Source: Rivularia sp963920925 | GTDB lineage: Bacteria; Cyanobacteriota; Cyanobacteriia; Cyanobacteriales; Nostocaceae | NCBI RefSeq assembly: GCF_963920925.1 | Contig: NZ_CAWUDI010000036.1 | Location: forward strand, 1-64,000 | Length of the DNA stretch: 64,000 bases | Direction of reading: 5' to 3' | In this document: positions 10,001 to 17,841 of the stretch, one piece after another | Numbering within the stretch: the first letter of the stretch is position 1 | Layout of the letters: each line of letters starts with the position of its first letter | Program-made: the position numbers and the translations under genes | The notes under the pieces: generated by a model | The model's input: the letters and a program-made list of their open reading frames with translations, nothing else | What the model was told of the DNA's origin: nothing | Databases searched by the model: none

Positions 10001-10380
10001 GTATCAATATTAATATTTCCTTGAGCATAGTTAACAATTTTATCTGCCAACTTTTGTAGGTTCGGCATATTAACAATTTCTGCAATTTTGGGATTAGTTT
10101 CAGCTTTGGCTGCTGCTGCTACTTCTTCCATTGCTTGATTAACTTCAGGATTCTCCCTCGCAGCAGATTCTGCTTCTACTACAGCTTTACCATAATCAAA
10201 TGGTTGAACGGGTGCTTTTTCAATAGCAGTAATTGTATGGGGAGAATGTTTTTTGAGTGTAACAAGGAACTTATCAGTTTTGTCCCATAAAGCTTCGCCT
10301 ATTTTTTCGCCAGTTTTTTCTAAAGCTTTGGTAGCAACAACTGAACCTATAGCGATCGCAGCAGTAGTTAAAGGTTCCAT
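7063..10380 (-). pseudogene. STAND NTPase: N-terminal domain + NB-ARC + 12 TPR, split by in-frame TGA
   Basis: The ATG at 10380 opens a 132-residue ORF ending at TGA 9984-9982. The same frame continues without another stop to 7063. The continuation supplies the conserved NNFVGRQEE box just before NB-ARC, then P-loop GMGGVGKTELA, Walker B LVLVVWDDV, LLITTR and LGYLPLGLELVG. Twelve near-identical 42-residue TPRs follow (DNA 8625-7114), resembling kinesin-light-chain type TPRs. The next in-frame ATG, at 9888, falls after the VGRQEE box, so a separate downstream gene would lack part of the domain. The N-terminal segment (MEPLTTAAIAIG...) is like adaptor regions found on other cyanobacterial STAND proteins. 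Such proteins act as signalling or defence switches. The stop is TGA followed by C, a leaky context in bacteria, so readthrough is possible; a nonsense mutation is the simpler reading. Confidence 0.8.
7114..8625 (-). repeat. 12 tandem 126-bp units encoding TPRs
   Basis: Each unit encodes 42 residues of the pattern VA.SYNNLA.LY.SQGRYTEAE, then a helix ALEL.QRLLG and EQHP or VEHP. Units 7 and 9 are nearly identical in protein and DNA. Such arrays can expand or contract by recombination. Confidence 0.9.
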
Positions 10381-10790
10381 AAATAAATATATAAGTAAGA
10401 GATTATACGGTTGTATTCTAGCAGTTCCGTTATTTTACTGGGTAGACTGGCATCTATCCGGATAAAATCACTTAGAAAAAAAGCGCCATTGCTACCCGAC
10501 AATAGTCATAACTGTTCATGTAGTTATTTAGGCTTTTATAATCCCGTAATTTTCGAGAGTAAATAATAACCTCTGCTGTGTTGTCACGGTACCCAGCATC
10601 ACTCCCAAAACACACTACATAAATGAGTCACTTATTTTTAGCATTTTTACGATGTAAAGATTTTTCTTCAGAAATACCCGCAATATCTTAGCTATATCCT
10701 ATACTCCCGATCAATCATGTAATGAAGGAGTGTTACAGCTTTACCTTAATTTTGACTAAATGATTGCTTTTACTAATTTCTTAACCATAT
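10381..10790. other. Intergenic region, no gene seen
   Basis: About 410 bp with no supported gene. A 7-bp hairpin (GGGTAGA / TCTATCC) lies at about 10440-10461, upstream of the STAND gene. Nothing else stands out. Confidence 0.4.
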
Positions 10791-11585
10791 TTATCCACCT
10801 TTCACGAATTCTTCCACTTGAGAAACCGATAAACTCGTTAATCTCGCTATTTCTTCTACCGTCATACCTTGCTGCAATAAATTCATTGCAACTTGCTTTA
10901 ATTGAGATTCTGCAAGTTCGGCACGTTGTCTTTGTTGTTCAGCACGTCGTTTTTCTTGCTCGGCTATATCATCAGAAGTTGGTAATAACTCACCCCCTGA
11001 CATTGTTACCCAACGCAACCAAACTGCTTCAACACCTTTATAAACTCCTTGCCAACGTGTTAAAGCTAAACCCAAAGATTGACTTACCAATTGATTTTGA
11101 GCATTTTCGGCTATAGTTTGATATACACCGTGCTGCAAAGAAAAACCAGCCCAATCATCAGCATTAAAAGGATCGAACCAGAAATATTCAGGTACCCGCA
11201 TTTGGTTTTGATAAATCAACTTCTTCTCATTTTTATCGCGTGCAGCGGTACTTTCAGATAACAATTCAATAACCACATCAGGAGCTTTTCCTTCTTCCCA
11301 AACCACCCAAGAAAGACGTTCTTTTTTAGGTACTCCTAACACCGCAAAAAAATCTGGCCCACGGAAATCTTGGGTTTTAATTTGTGCCAAACTAAAATAC
11401 ACAAACATATTTCCTGCCACATACCCATCATCTCGCTCGGCTAACCAAGGTGATAAAGTATCAATGAGCATATCCATCTGAAGTTTGTGCCGTTGAGTTT
11501 CCATTGGTACACCATCATCACAAGGAAGTTCATACTGCGTCGGAGGAAGTGTTACGTTAATTTCAGATACTGTAATTTCTGACAT
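10791..11585 (-). CDS. Uma2 family (DUF820) restriction-endonuclease-like protein
   Basis: The protein is about 264 residues from the ATG at 11585; a TTG four codons upstream is less likely. The central part has the Uma2/DUF820 pattern: GPDFFAVLG, APDVVIELLSEST, an RDKNEKKLIYQ helix and VPEYFWFDPF, which together form a PD-(D/E)XK-like nuclease core. The C-terminal 60 residues are a Gln/Glu/Arg-rich coiled coil ending in a small helix-turn-helix-like segment (GMTVEEIARLTSLSVSQVEEF). These proteins are numerous in cyanobacteria and their biological role is mostly unknown. It lies alone between the STAND gene and the rhomboid gene. Confidence 0.9.
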   Translation of the reverse strand: MSEITVSEINVTLPPTQYELPCDDGVPMETQRHKLQMDMLIDTLSPWLAERDDGYVAGNMFVYFSLAQIKTQDFRGPDFFAVLGVPKKERLSWVVWEEGKAPDVVIELLSESTAARDKNEKKLIYQNQMRVPEYFWFDPFNADDWAGFSLQHGVYQTIAENAQNQLVSQSLGLALTRWQGVYKGVEAVWLRWVTMSGGELLPTSDDIAEQEKRRAEQQRQRAELAESQLKQVAMNLLQQGMTVEEIARLTSLSVSQVEEFVKGG

Positions 11586-11703
11586 GGCTGCAAGCAAGGA
11601 AGCTAATTCATAACACTTTTATTCTATTGTTTGATAGAAGGAAGCGGGTTAAAGGTCAAAGGTTGAAGGTTAAATGCGAAAAATCTGTTGTTACACAAGA
11701 CAT

Positions 11704-11747
11704 TGCCCTCTCCCCCTCCCCTCTCCCAAGCTTGGGAGAGGGAGAAA
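11704..11747. repeat. Dispersed GC palindrome (CTCTCCC...GGGAGAG)
   Basis: A perfect 20-bp palindrome centred on AAGCTT sits in a C/T-rich then G/A-rich stretch. Related 'CCTAACCCC ... GAGAGAGGT' repeats occur at 16181, 38200, 43149 and 45389. Confidence 0.6.
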
Positions 11748-11868
11748 GATTATGGTTGTTACCGATATAAAAGTTGTATGAACAAAAAGCGTAGAAATTG
11801 TGCCAAAGTCAACACCCTAGTTTGCAACCCCCAGTGGAGATGAAAAAAAACGAATCGGAAACCCACAA

Positions 11869-12573
11869 TCAAAGCTTCATTACCACCATCCAAGCCACAC
11901 CAATCAGCAAACCCACACCGTGCGCTAGATAACCCGTACCAATTGGATTCACACCACCGGGAACATTTAAACTACCAATACCGTAAAATAACTGTTGCAC
12001 AAACCACCAGAAACAATAGAAAAAAGCCGGTAGTTCGACGGGAATATATAAAATTACCAACGGTAAAATAGAATCAATTTTAACTTTGGGGAACTTATAA
12101 ATATATGCTCCCAAAACAGATGCGATCGCACCGTTAGCACCTACCAAAGGTAGCGTTAAACCTGGTTGGGCAATAATCTGGACTATCCCGGTCAAAAAAC
12201 CGCAAAATAGATAAAATAAGATAAAACGTCCGGTACCAAGAATTTTCTCTAAAGTATTGCCGAAAACCCATAAAAATATTAAATTACCAATGATTTGGCT
12301 GTAGCTACCATGAATAAACATTCCTGAAAATATTGATAACGAACGCCAAAAGACAATTAATCCCGCTGCCGGATTTCCATTTACGGCACTACCAAAAGCA
12401 GTACTAAATTGTTCCGGAATCAAACCCCAATTATTGAAAAATGTAGCCAGTTCGCCATTAATTTCTAATTTTATTTCCCATAAAAACAAAGCAATATTGA
12501 TACCAATCAAAAACCAAACCGCTAACGGCTTTTTATTAGTCAAAAGAAAAATTTTATCGCCAATAGGAATCAT
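11869..12573 (-). CDS. Rhomboid-family membrane protein, catalytic Ser replaced by Asn
   Basis: The 234-residue polytopic protein has about six hydrophobic segments. Rhomboid landmarks are present: MFIHGSYSQIIGNLIFLWVFG-type helix with His and Asn, the VGANGAIASVLGAY loop, and a final AHGVGLLIGV helix with the partner His. Active rhomboid proteases have GxSGx with Ser as nucleophile; here the codon is AAC (Asn) at 12151-12153 on the minus strand. The protein therefore appears to be an inactive pseudoprotease (iRhom-like), which in other systems binds membrane clients without cutting. It is divergent from the kinase-TPR gene starting at 12694, with heptamer repeats between. Confidence 0.88.
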   Translation of the reverse strand: MIPIGDKIFLLTNKKPLAVWFLIGINIALFLWEIKLEINGELATFFNNWGLIPEQFSTAFGSAVNGNPAAGLIVFWRSLSIFSGMFIHGSYSQIIGNLIFLWVFGNTLEKILGTGRFILFYLFCGFLTGIVQIIAQPGLTLPLVGANGAIASVLGAYIYKFPKVKIDSILPLVILYIPVELPAFFYCFWWFVQQLFYGIGSLNVPGGVNPIGTGYLAHGVGLLIGVAWMVVMKL

Positions 12574-12577
12574 AAAA

Positions 12578-12690
12578 AAGTTAGGAGTTAGGAGTTAGGA
12601 GTTGGAAGTTAGAAAGTAAGGAATAATCTAATAATTGGTAATTGATAATTGATAACTGTTCACTGATAACTGCTCACTGTTAACTGTATA
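12578..12690. repeat. Heptamer tandem repeats (STRR type)
   Basis: Repeated TTAGGAG and TGATAAT/TGATAACTG words fill the gap between the rhomboid and kinase genes. Similar clusters occur at 24060-24115, 31011-31200, 32105-32190, 47845-48000, 54473-54594, 60230-60390 and 61700-61760. These are the short tandem repeats typical of heterocystous cyanobacteria. Confidence 0.8.
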
Positions 12691-12693
12691 AAA

Positions 12694-14826
12694 ATGTTGG
12701 GAAATACACTTGTTGGAAGATACCAAATAATTAGTAATTTGGGAGGTGGGGGATTTGGTGAAACCTTTGTCGCTTACGATACGCATTTACCGGGTTCTCC
12801 TCAATGTGTTGTTAAAAAGCTGAAGCCTCAAGCAAACGATCCGACTACGCTACAAACTGCAAGACGTTTATTTGATACAGAAGCTCAGGTTTTGTATAAG
12901 CTAGGAATACACGAGCGTATTCCTCAACTTTTAGCTTATTTTGAAGAAAATCAAGAGTTTTATCTGGTACAGGAATATATTTACGGACACGATTTAGATC
13001 AAGAAATCAAGCCTGGAGAACCTATAAGTCAAGAACAAGTTATTTCCCTTTTACAAGAGATACTAGAAATCTTGGAATTTGTCCATCAGCAAAAGGTTAT
13101 TCATCGCGATATTAATCCCAGAAATATTCTCAGAAATGATAAAGATGGAAAGCTGGTTTTAATTGATTTTGGTGCGGTGAAACAAATTACGACTCAGCTA
13201 GTTTCTGCCGCTAATCAAACGCAAATTACTGTAGCTATTGGTACTCCAGGATACATTCCCGGCGAACAAGCTCAGGGAGAACCGAAGTATAGTAGCGATA
13301 TTTATGCTTTGGGAATAATGAGCATCACAGCACTTACTGGGTTGTCTCCTGATGAGTTGGAAAAGGATGATGATACTAACGAAATTGTTTGGCAAAAACA
13401 CGCTGAAGTTAGTCAAGAGTTGGCTGACATTTTAGATAAGATGGTGCGTTATGATTTCCGACAACGCTATTCTTCAGCAACTCAAGCTTTAGAAGCACTT
13501 AATAATATAAATAATCTAAATAAACCAGCTTCTTCTAATACGATGGTATTAAATGTTGCGCCACATTCACAAGTTTTTAAACCTCGCAAGAAGATTAAAT
13601 TTAAAAAATTATTTATTAAAGCTTTTATGGCGATGTTGCTAACCGGAGTTGGTGCAACTGCATCTCTATTTATTCTTAACAGTATTAATTCTGCTAACGC
13701 TGGCGATTTATATAAAAAAGCTAATACATTTTACGAGTTACAGCGCTATCAAGATGCGCTAGATAATTATAAACAAGCAATAGAAATTAAGCCGGAATAC
13801 GCTCAAGCATGGAACGGACAAGCTCAAGCACTGTATGAGTTAAACTCACATCAAGAAGCGCTATCTGCATACGATAAAGCTATTGAGCTTGAGCCAAATT
13901 ATTTAGATTCTTGGAAGGGAAGAGGTTTTGCATTAAATAAGTTAAAACGATATCAAGAAGCAATTTATTCTTTTGACAAAGCTTTGAAATTACAGCCAGA
14001 ATCTCCCGATATTTTGAATGCTAAGGGACAAGCTTTGAGTAATTTAAAGAGATATGACGAAGCTATACAGAGTTATGATAAAGCAGTAGAATTAAAGCCA
14101 GATTACGACCAAGCTTGGTACAATAAAGCATGGGTTTTATATAGTTTAAAACGATATAAGGATGCACTCAATAATTACGAACAAGTTATCCATTTAAAGC
14201 CGAATAACGAACGAGCTTGGTACAATAGCGGCAATGCTTTGATTAACTTGAAGCGCGAAAAAGATGCTTTTAGGGCTTATGATAGGGCAGTACAGTACAA
14301 ACCTAATTTTTACCAAGCTTGGTTATCAAGGGGGAACGTACTAATAAGTTTACGGCGTTATCCGGAAGCTATTGAATCTTTTCAAGAAGTATTAAAATAT
14401 AATCCTAACAACTTTGATGCATTATATTCTCAAGGTTGGGCATTGCATCAAATGCAGCGTTACGAACAAGCAATTATATTTTACGATAAAGCTGTTGGAG
14501 TCAGACGAAACACTTACAAAGTATGGTACAGTCGCGGCAATTCGCTTTATAATTTACAGAAATATCAAGAAGCATTATCTGCTTACAATCAGGCAGTTCG
14601 CTACAAGAAAGACCATTCTGAAAGCTGGTATAGCAAAGGTAATGTTTTAGTTAATTTAGGCAAAGAAAAAGAAGCAATAACAGCTTACGATGCGGCAATT
14701 AAATATAATCCAGATTATCGTGAAGCAATAAAAGCTAGGAAGAAGTTACAGGAAAGATTAGAAGAACAATTAGAAGAAAAAGATCAAGAGCAAAAAACAG
14801 GACTTTTAAATTTTTTTAGAAGGTGA
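12694..14826 (+). CDS. Membrane Ser/Thr protein kinase with 10 TPRs
   Basis: Residues 1-270 form a Hanks-type kinase: glycine loop LGGGGFGETFVA, lysine in CVVKKLKP, catalytic loop VIHRDINPRNIL, metal motif LIDFGAVK and GTPGYIPGEQ. The invariant Lys of the HRDxKxxN loop is Asn here (HRDINPRN). A hydrophobic segment at about 310-330 is followed by ten 34-residue TPRs with the pattern Y.KG.AL..L.RY.EAI..YDKA, and a charged Glu/Lys tail. Topology suggests a cytoplasmic kinase joined through one membrane helix to a TPR sensor or scaffold on the other side. Substrates are unknown. A second kinase with a different C-terminal sensor part lies at 17.8-19.6 kb. Confidence 0.92.
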   Translation: MLGNTLVGRYQIISNLGGGGFGETFVAYDTHLPGSPQCVVKKLKPQANDPTTLQTARRLFDTEAQVLYKLGIHERIPQLLAYFEENQEFYLVQEYIYGHDLDQEIKPGEPISQEQVISLLQEILEILEFVHQQKVIHRDINPRNILRNDKDGKLVLIDFGAVKQITTQLVSAANQTQITVAIGTPGYIPGEQAQGEPKYSSDIYALGIMSITALTGLSPDELEKDDDTNEIVWQKHAEVSQELADILDKMVRYDFRQRYSSATQALEALNNINNLNKPASSNTMVLNVAPHSQVFKPRKKIKFKKLFIKAFMAMLLTGVGATASLFILNSINSANAGDLYKKANTFYELQRYQDALDNYKQAIEIKPEYAQAWNGQAQALYELNSHQEALSAYDKAIELEPNYLDSWKGRGFALNKLKRYQEAIYSFDKALKLQPESPDILNAKGQALSNLKRYDEAIQSYDKAVELKPDYDQAWYNKAWVLYSLKRYKDALNNYEQVIHLKPNNERAWYNSGNALINLKREKDAFRAYDRAVQYKPNFYQAWLSRGNVLISLRRYPEAIESFQEVLKYNPNNFDALYSQGWALHQMQRYEQAIIFYDKAVGVRRNTYKVWYSRGNSLYNLQKYQEALSAYNQAVRYKKDHSESWYSKGNVLVNLGKEKEAITAYDAAIKYNPDYREAIKARKKLQERLEEQLEEKDQEQKTGLLNFFRR

Positions 14827-14892
14827 TTCAGCGAATAATTATCAATTATCATAGCAATAAAATAGATAACAATTCTAATACTTGAACACAGA

Positions 14893-14950
14893 GGTTCGTA
14901 GTAAGGGCTTTAGCCCTCAATGAAAGGACGCGCATTCCTTACTACGAACA
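14893..14950. repeat. Dispersed palindromic repeat (GTTCGTAGTA...TACTACGAAC), copy 1
   Basis: Starts GTTCGTAGTAAGGGC and ends CCTTACTACGAAC, so the ends are inverted. The stop codon of hsdS (14944-14942) and its last two residues lie inside this repeat. Related copies: 29229, 35138, 36506 and 59093. Confidence 0.75.
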
Positions 14951-16318
14951 AGGTTTATTTAAGGTACCGCTAAAAACACGTTGAACCAAAGAATTAAACA
15001 TTTGCTCGCTAAGTCTTGCATCTTGATATAATTTATTTAACCATGCGTGAAACTTTAAAAACCAATTACCAAATTCCTGTTGTTTGTCTTGAGGAGGATT
15101 AATAAAAATAATATTGGAAAATTTACTTTTATTTACTAAACCTTTCATGGAATTTGTCGATTGAGCTTGAACTAAATGTTGAGCTACAAAAAATTGACTA
15201 TATAAAAAATAAGGATTTATCCCTTTTTTAGGAACAATAGCATTAATTTGTTGATTAAAAGTGACTTCTCTATCTGTTAATGCTGCTCTACCAATACTGC
15301 TCGCACTACCTGCAATACAAGTTACCAAAATTGAGCCAGATGGTACAACTCTTCCTATTTGTTTACCTTGGTATGATAACTTTTGTGCGGCTTCAGTTAC
15401 AAAATGATATGGGGTTGTAATGTTATCAGATTTTATCCACTCAATATAATCGCCGTAATTTTCAGAATTTATCCGTGGTGGTGTATTTCCTGTAATAACT
15501 TTTCCTAAATTACCGATTTTTTCTAATTCCCATCCATAAGGATTGGTAAGTGGATTGCCGAACATTTCCAAAAACTGCGATCGCAACAATTTTTCTGTAA
15601 GTTTAATGGCTTCTTCCCGTTTGCGGCGTATTCTATCGGCTTTGTCTAAGATAGCAACAATCCGACGCTGTTGTTGTAGGGATGGCAGGGGAATTTTAAG
15701 TTTCTCAATCCGAAAAAGCGCTAATTTTGGTTGACTTGTAGCCTTTATTTGCTTTCTTATTTCATGCTGCCCTAAAGTATTTAGATAATAAACTAAATAA
15801 CTTGCATCTAATTTATTTTTATCTTTAATCGCAAGCTTGGCTGCATTTTCAGTTAAATTTGCTCCACAAAGGTGTTGGGGAACAATACCTGCAATACCGA
15901 TGCTTCCGGCAATAGAGATGTAAATATCTTCGTGAGAAATTGTATACTGCGAAATTTTGGAATGTGTTTCTTTGGTTAAATAACGCAAGTTTGTTTCATC
16001 TATCGATCCAAAAGCAAAATCACGCACGCGCAGATATGGATACTGTGTACGGCTGCGAGCATATTTATCTCCCTTGGGTAGTCTTTTTCCTCCTTTAACT
16101 GTTACTAAATCACCAAGATGACGAATTGAATAAATAGATTTCTCTGGAAAATATTTATATAGTTTGAATTCACACTCACACCTAACCCCCCTTCCCCCCT
16201 TCCCTGCAAGGGAAGTGGGGTTCTGAAGCCTCTCTCCGCTAGCCGTAAGCGGCCACTGCGTGAACGGGGAGAGGTTTGGAGGAGGGGTCTTTTCATTTTC
16301 AGATATAATAGATTTCAA
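14942..16318 (-). CDS. hsdS: Type I restriction-modification specificity subunit (HsdS)
   Basis: 458 residues with two target-recognition domains, each followed by a conserved helix: LKIPLPSLQQQRRIVAILD, then KREEAIKLTEKLLRSQFLEMFGNPLTNPYGWE-type spacer, and IIFINPPQDKQQEFGNWF. HsdS sets the DNA site recognised by the methylase complex. The start is TTG at 16318, overlapping the hsdM stop (TTGA), which indicates translational coupling. Residues about 10-46 (PPPNLSPF...GRGVRCE) are encoded by a dispersed GC-rich repeat that sits in frame, and the final residues and stop come from another repeat. Both ends of the gene have therefore been altered by repeats, while both recognition domains look complete. 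Confidence 0.92.
   Translation of the reverse strand: MKSIISENEKTPPPNLSPFTQWPLTASGERLQNPTSLAGKGGRGVRCECEFKLYKYFPEKSIYSIRHLGDLVTVKGGKRLPKGDKYARSRTQYPYLRVRDFAFGSIDETNLRYLTKETHSKISQYTISHEDIYISIAGSIGIAGIVPQHLCGANLTENAAKLAIKDKNKLDASYLVYYLNTLGQHEIRKQIKATSQPKLALFRIEKLKIPLPSLQQQRRIVAILDKADRIRRKREEAIKLTEKLLRSQFLEMFGNPLTNPYGWELEKIGNLGKVITGNTPPRINSENYGDYIEWIKSDNITTPYHFVTEAAQKLSYQGKQIGRVVPSGSILVTCIAGSASSIGRAALTDREVTFNQQINAIVPKKGINPYFLYSQFFVAQHLVQAQSTNSMKGLVNKSKFSNIIFINPPQDKQQEFGNWFLKFHAWLNKLYQDARLSEQMFNSLVQRVFSGTLNKPCS
16181..16289. repeat. Dispersed 'CCTAACCCC...GGAGAGGT' repeat inside hsdS
   Basis: Contains CCTAACCCCCCTTCC, a TTCCCTGCAAGGGAA palindrome and CTCTCTCC...GGAGAGGTTTGG. The same family is intergenic at 38200-38300 and 45389-45476. 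Here it is read in frame as the HsdS N-terminus. Confidence 0.8.
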
Positions 16319-17721
16319 TCCAGTAATTCCTCTAAATCGTTCAAATCTTCGCGAATCTCATTTTCCAATTTCCGCAACTTTTGCAAAATCACCTTTGGCG
16401 GCTCGTATTCTACCTTTTCGTATTCAATTTTCTTGTATATTTCGATTGATAAATCGTAACTATTCTGTTTTATCTCTTCCTTAGCAACAAAAAACGCTTT
16501 ATTAGTACGTGTCTGCTCTTGGGAATTTCTCTGCTTCCACTGCTGCAATAAATCCGGAATATCATTATCTTCCACTGGCTGACGCTTATCATCTAAAGAG
16601 AAACCATCTGCTTGCATATCGTAAAACCAGACATAATTGGTTCCCCCTACCTCAGTTTTAGTAAAAATTAAAACCGCTGTTGAAACACCTGCATATGGCT
16701 TAAATACCCCGGAAGGCATGGAAATAATTGCATCTAACTTATGCTCTTCTACCAATATTTTGCGGATATTTTGATGTGCTTTTGAAACTCCAAATAATAC
16801 CCCATCCGGTACAATTACTGCGGCTCTTCCGCCAATTTTTAATAACCTGAGAAATAAAGCAATAAATAACAATTCTGTCTTCGCAGTATCAATTACCTCT
16901 ATTAAATCCTTGGCAATAGTGGACTTTTCCAGCGAACCCTTGAAAGGTGGATTTGCCAAAATTAACGTAAACGCTTCACTAATTTCCTCGTAATCTTGAG
17001 AAAGCGAATTCCGCGCTTCAATTTGCGGGTTTTCGATGCCGTGTAACATCAAATTCATGCTGCAAATTCGCAACATGGTAGCATCAAAATCAAATCCGTG
17101 AAACTGGGAATTAAGAGATGAATCCTTTAAATTAGCTAAATATTGCGCCGCAGCCACCAAAAAACCCCCAGTACCGCAAGCTGGGTCGCAAATAATATCT
17201 GTAACTCCCGGTGACATCAATTCCACTATCATTTTAATAATGTGTCGCGGGGTGCGGAATTGTCCGTTAGTTCCTGCTGAGTTCAACTTCGAGAGCATAT
17301 ACTCATATAAATCTCCCGATATATCCCTATCTTCTGAAGGGATATCATCAATTTGTTGCACCACATTTGCTAATAATGAGGGATTTCCAATTAAAAAAAC
17401 GGCATCCTTCATATGTCGAGTATATGCATTTTCCCTTGTAATTCCGCCCAAATTTTTGATCAAAGGAAAAGCCTCATCTCGCACAATCTGCAACGTTTCC
17501 TCAGAATTGGCGAGATTCTTTAAAAAACTCCAGCGACAATGCTGTTGCTCCGGTAAAAAAATCGGCTTGCTGAAAAATTTATTCTCCTCCAAATCATCCA
17601 AGCGCTTAATAAATAACAGGTAAGAAATTTGCTCGATTGCCGAAAGGGGATTACTAATCCCATTATTCCAGAAAGTAGTCAAAAGGCGGTCAACCTTTGA
17701 CTTCATTTCACCCGTGATCAT
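16315..17721 (-). CDS. hsdM: Type I restriction-modification DNA methyltransferase subunit (HsdM)
   Basis: N6-adenine methyltransferase of the HsdM family, 468 residues from the ATG at 17721; a TTG at 17736 is less likely. The SAM-binding motif DPACGTGGF and catalytic motif LANPPF are intact. The N-terminal helical domain (FWNNGISNPLSAIEQISYLLFIKRLDD) and the GTNGQFRTPRHI block are as usual. It is coupled to hsdS by a TTGA overlap. No hsdR gene is adjacent or elsewhere in the window, so as seen here the pair can methylate but not restrict. Confidence 0.95.
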   Translation of the reverse strand: MITGEMKSKVDRLLTTFWNNGISNPLSAIEQISYLLFIKRLDDLEENKFFSKPIFLPEQQHCRWSFLKNLANSEETLQIVRDEAFPLIKNLGGITRENAYTRHMKDAVFLIGNPSLLANVVQQIDDIPSEDRDISGDLYEYMLSKLNSAGTNGQFRTPRHIIKMIVELMSPGVTDIICDPACGTGGFLVAAAQYLANLKDSSLNSQFHGFDFDATMLRICSMNLMLHGIENPQIEARNSLSQDYEEISEAFTLILANPPFKGSLEKSTIAKDLIEVIDTAKTELLFIALFLRLLKIGGRAAVIVPDGVLFGVSKAHQNIRKILVEEHKLDAIISMPSGVFKPYAGVSTAVLIFTKTEVGGTNYVWFYDMQADGFSLDDKRQPVEDNDIPDLLQQWKQRNSQEQTRTNKAFFVAKEEIKQNSYDLSIEIYKKIEYEKVEYEPPKVILQKLRKLENEIREDLNDLEELLD

Positions 17722-17841
17722 TTTTTCAATTACCAATTAACAATGAACAGTTAATGCACTTAAGAAACCAACTTATCATCTAACAACGAGGATTTAACCA
17801 TCCCACCCGATGATAATTGATAATTGTTCATTGATAACTGA

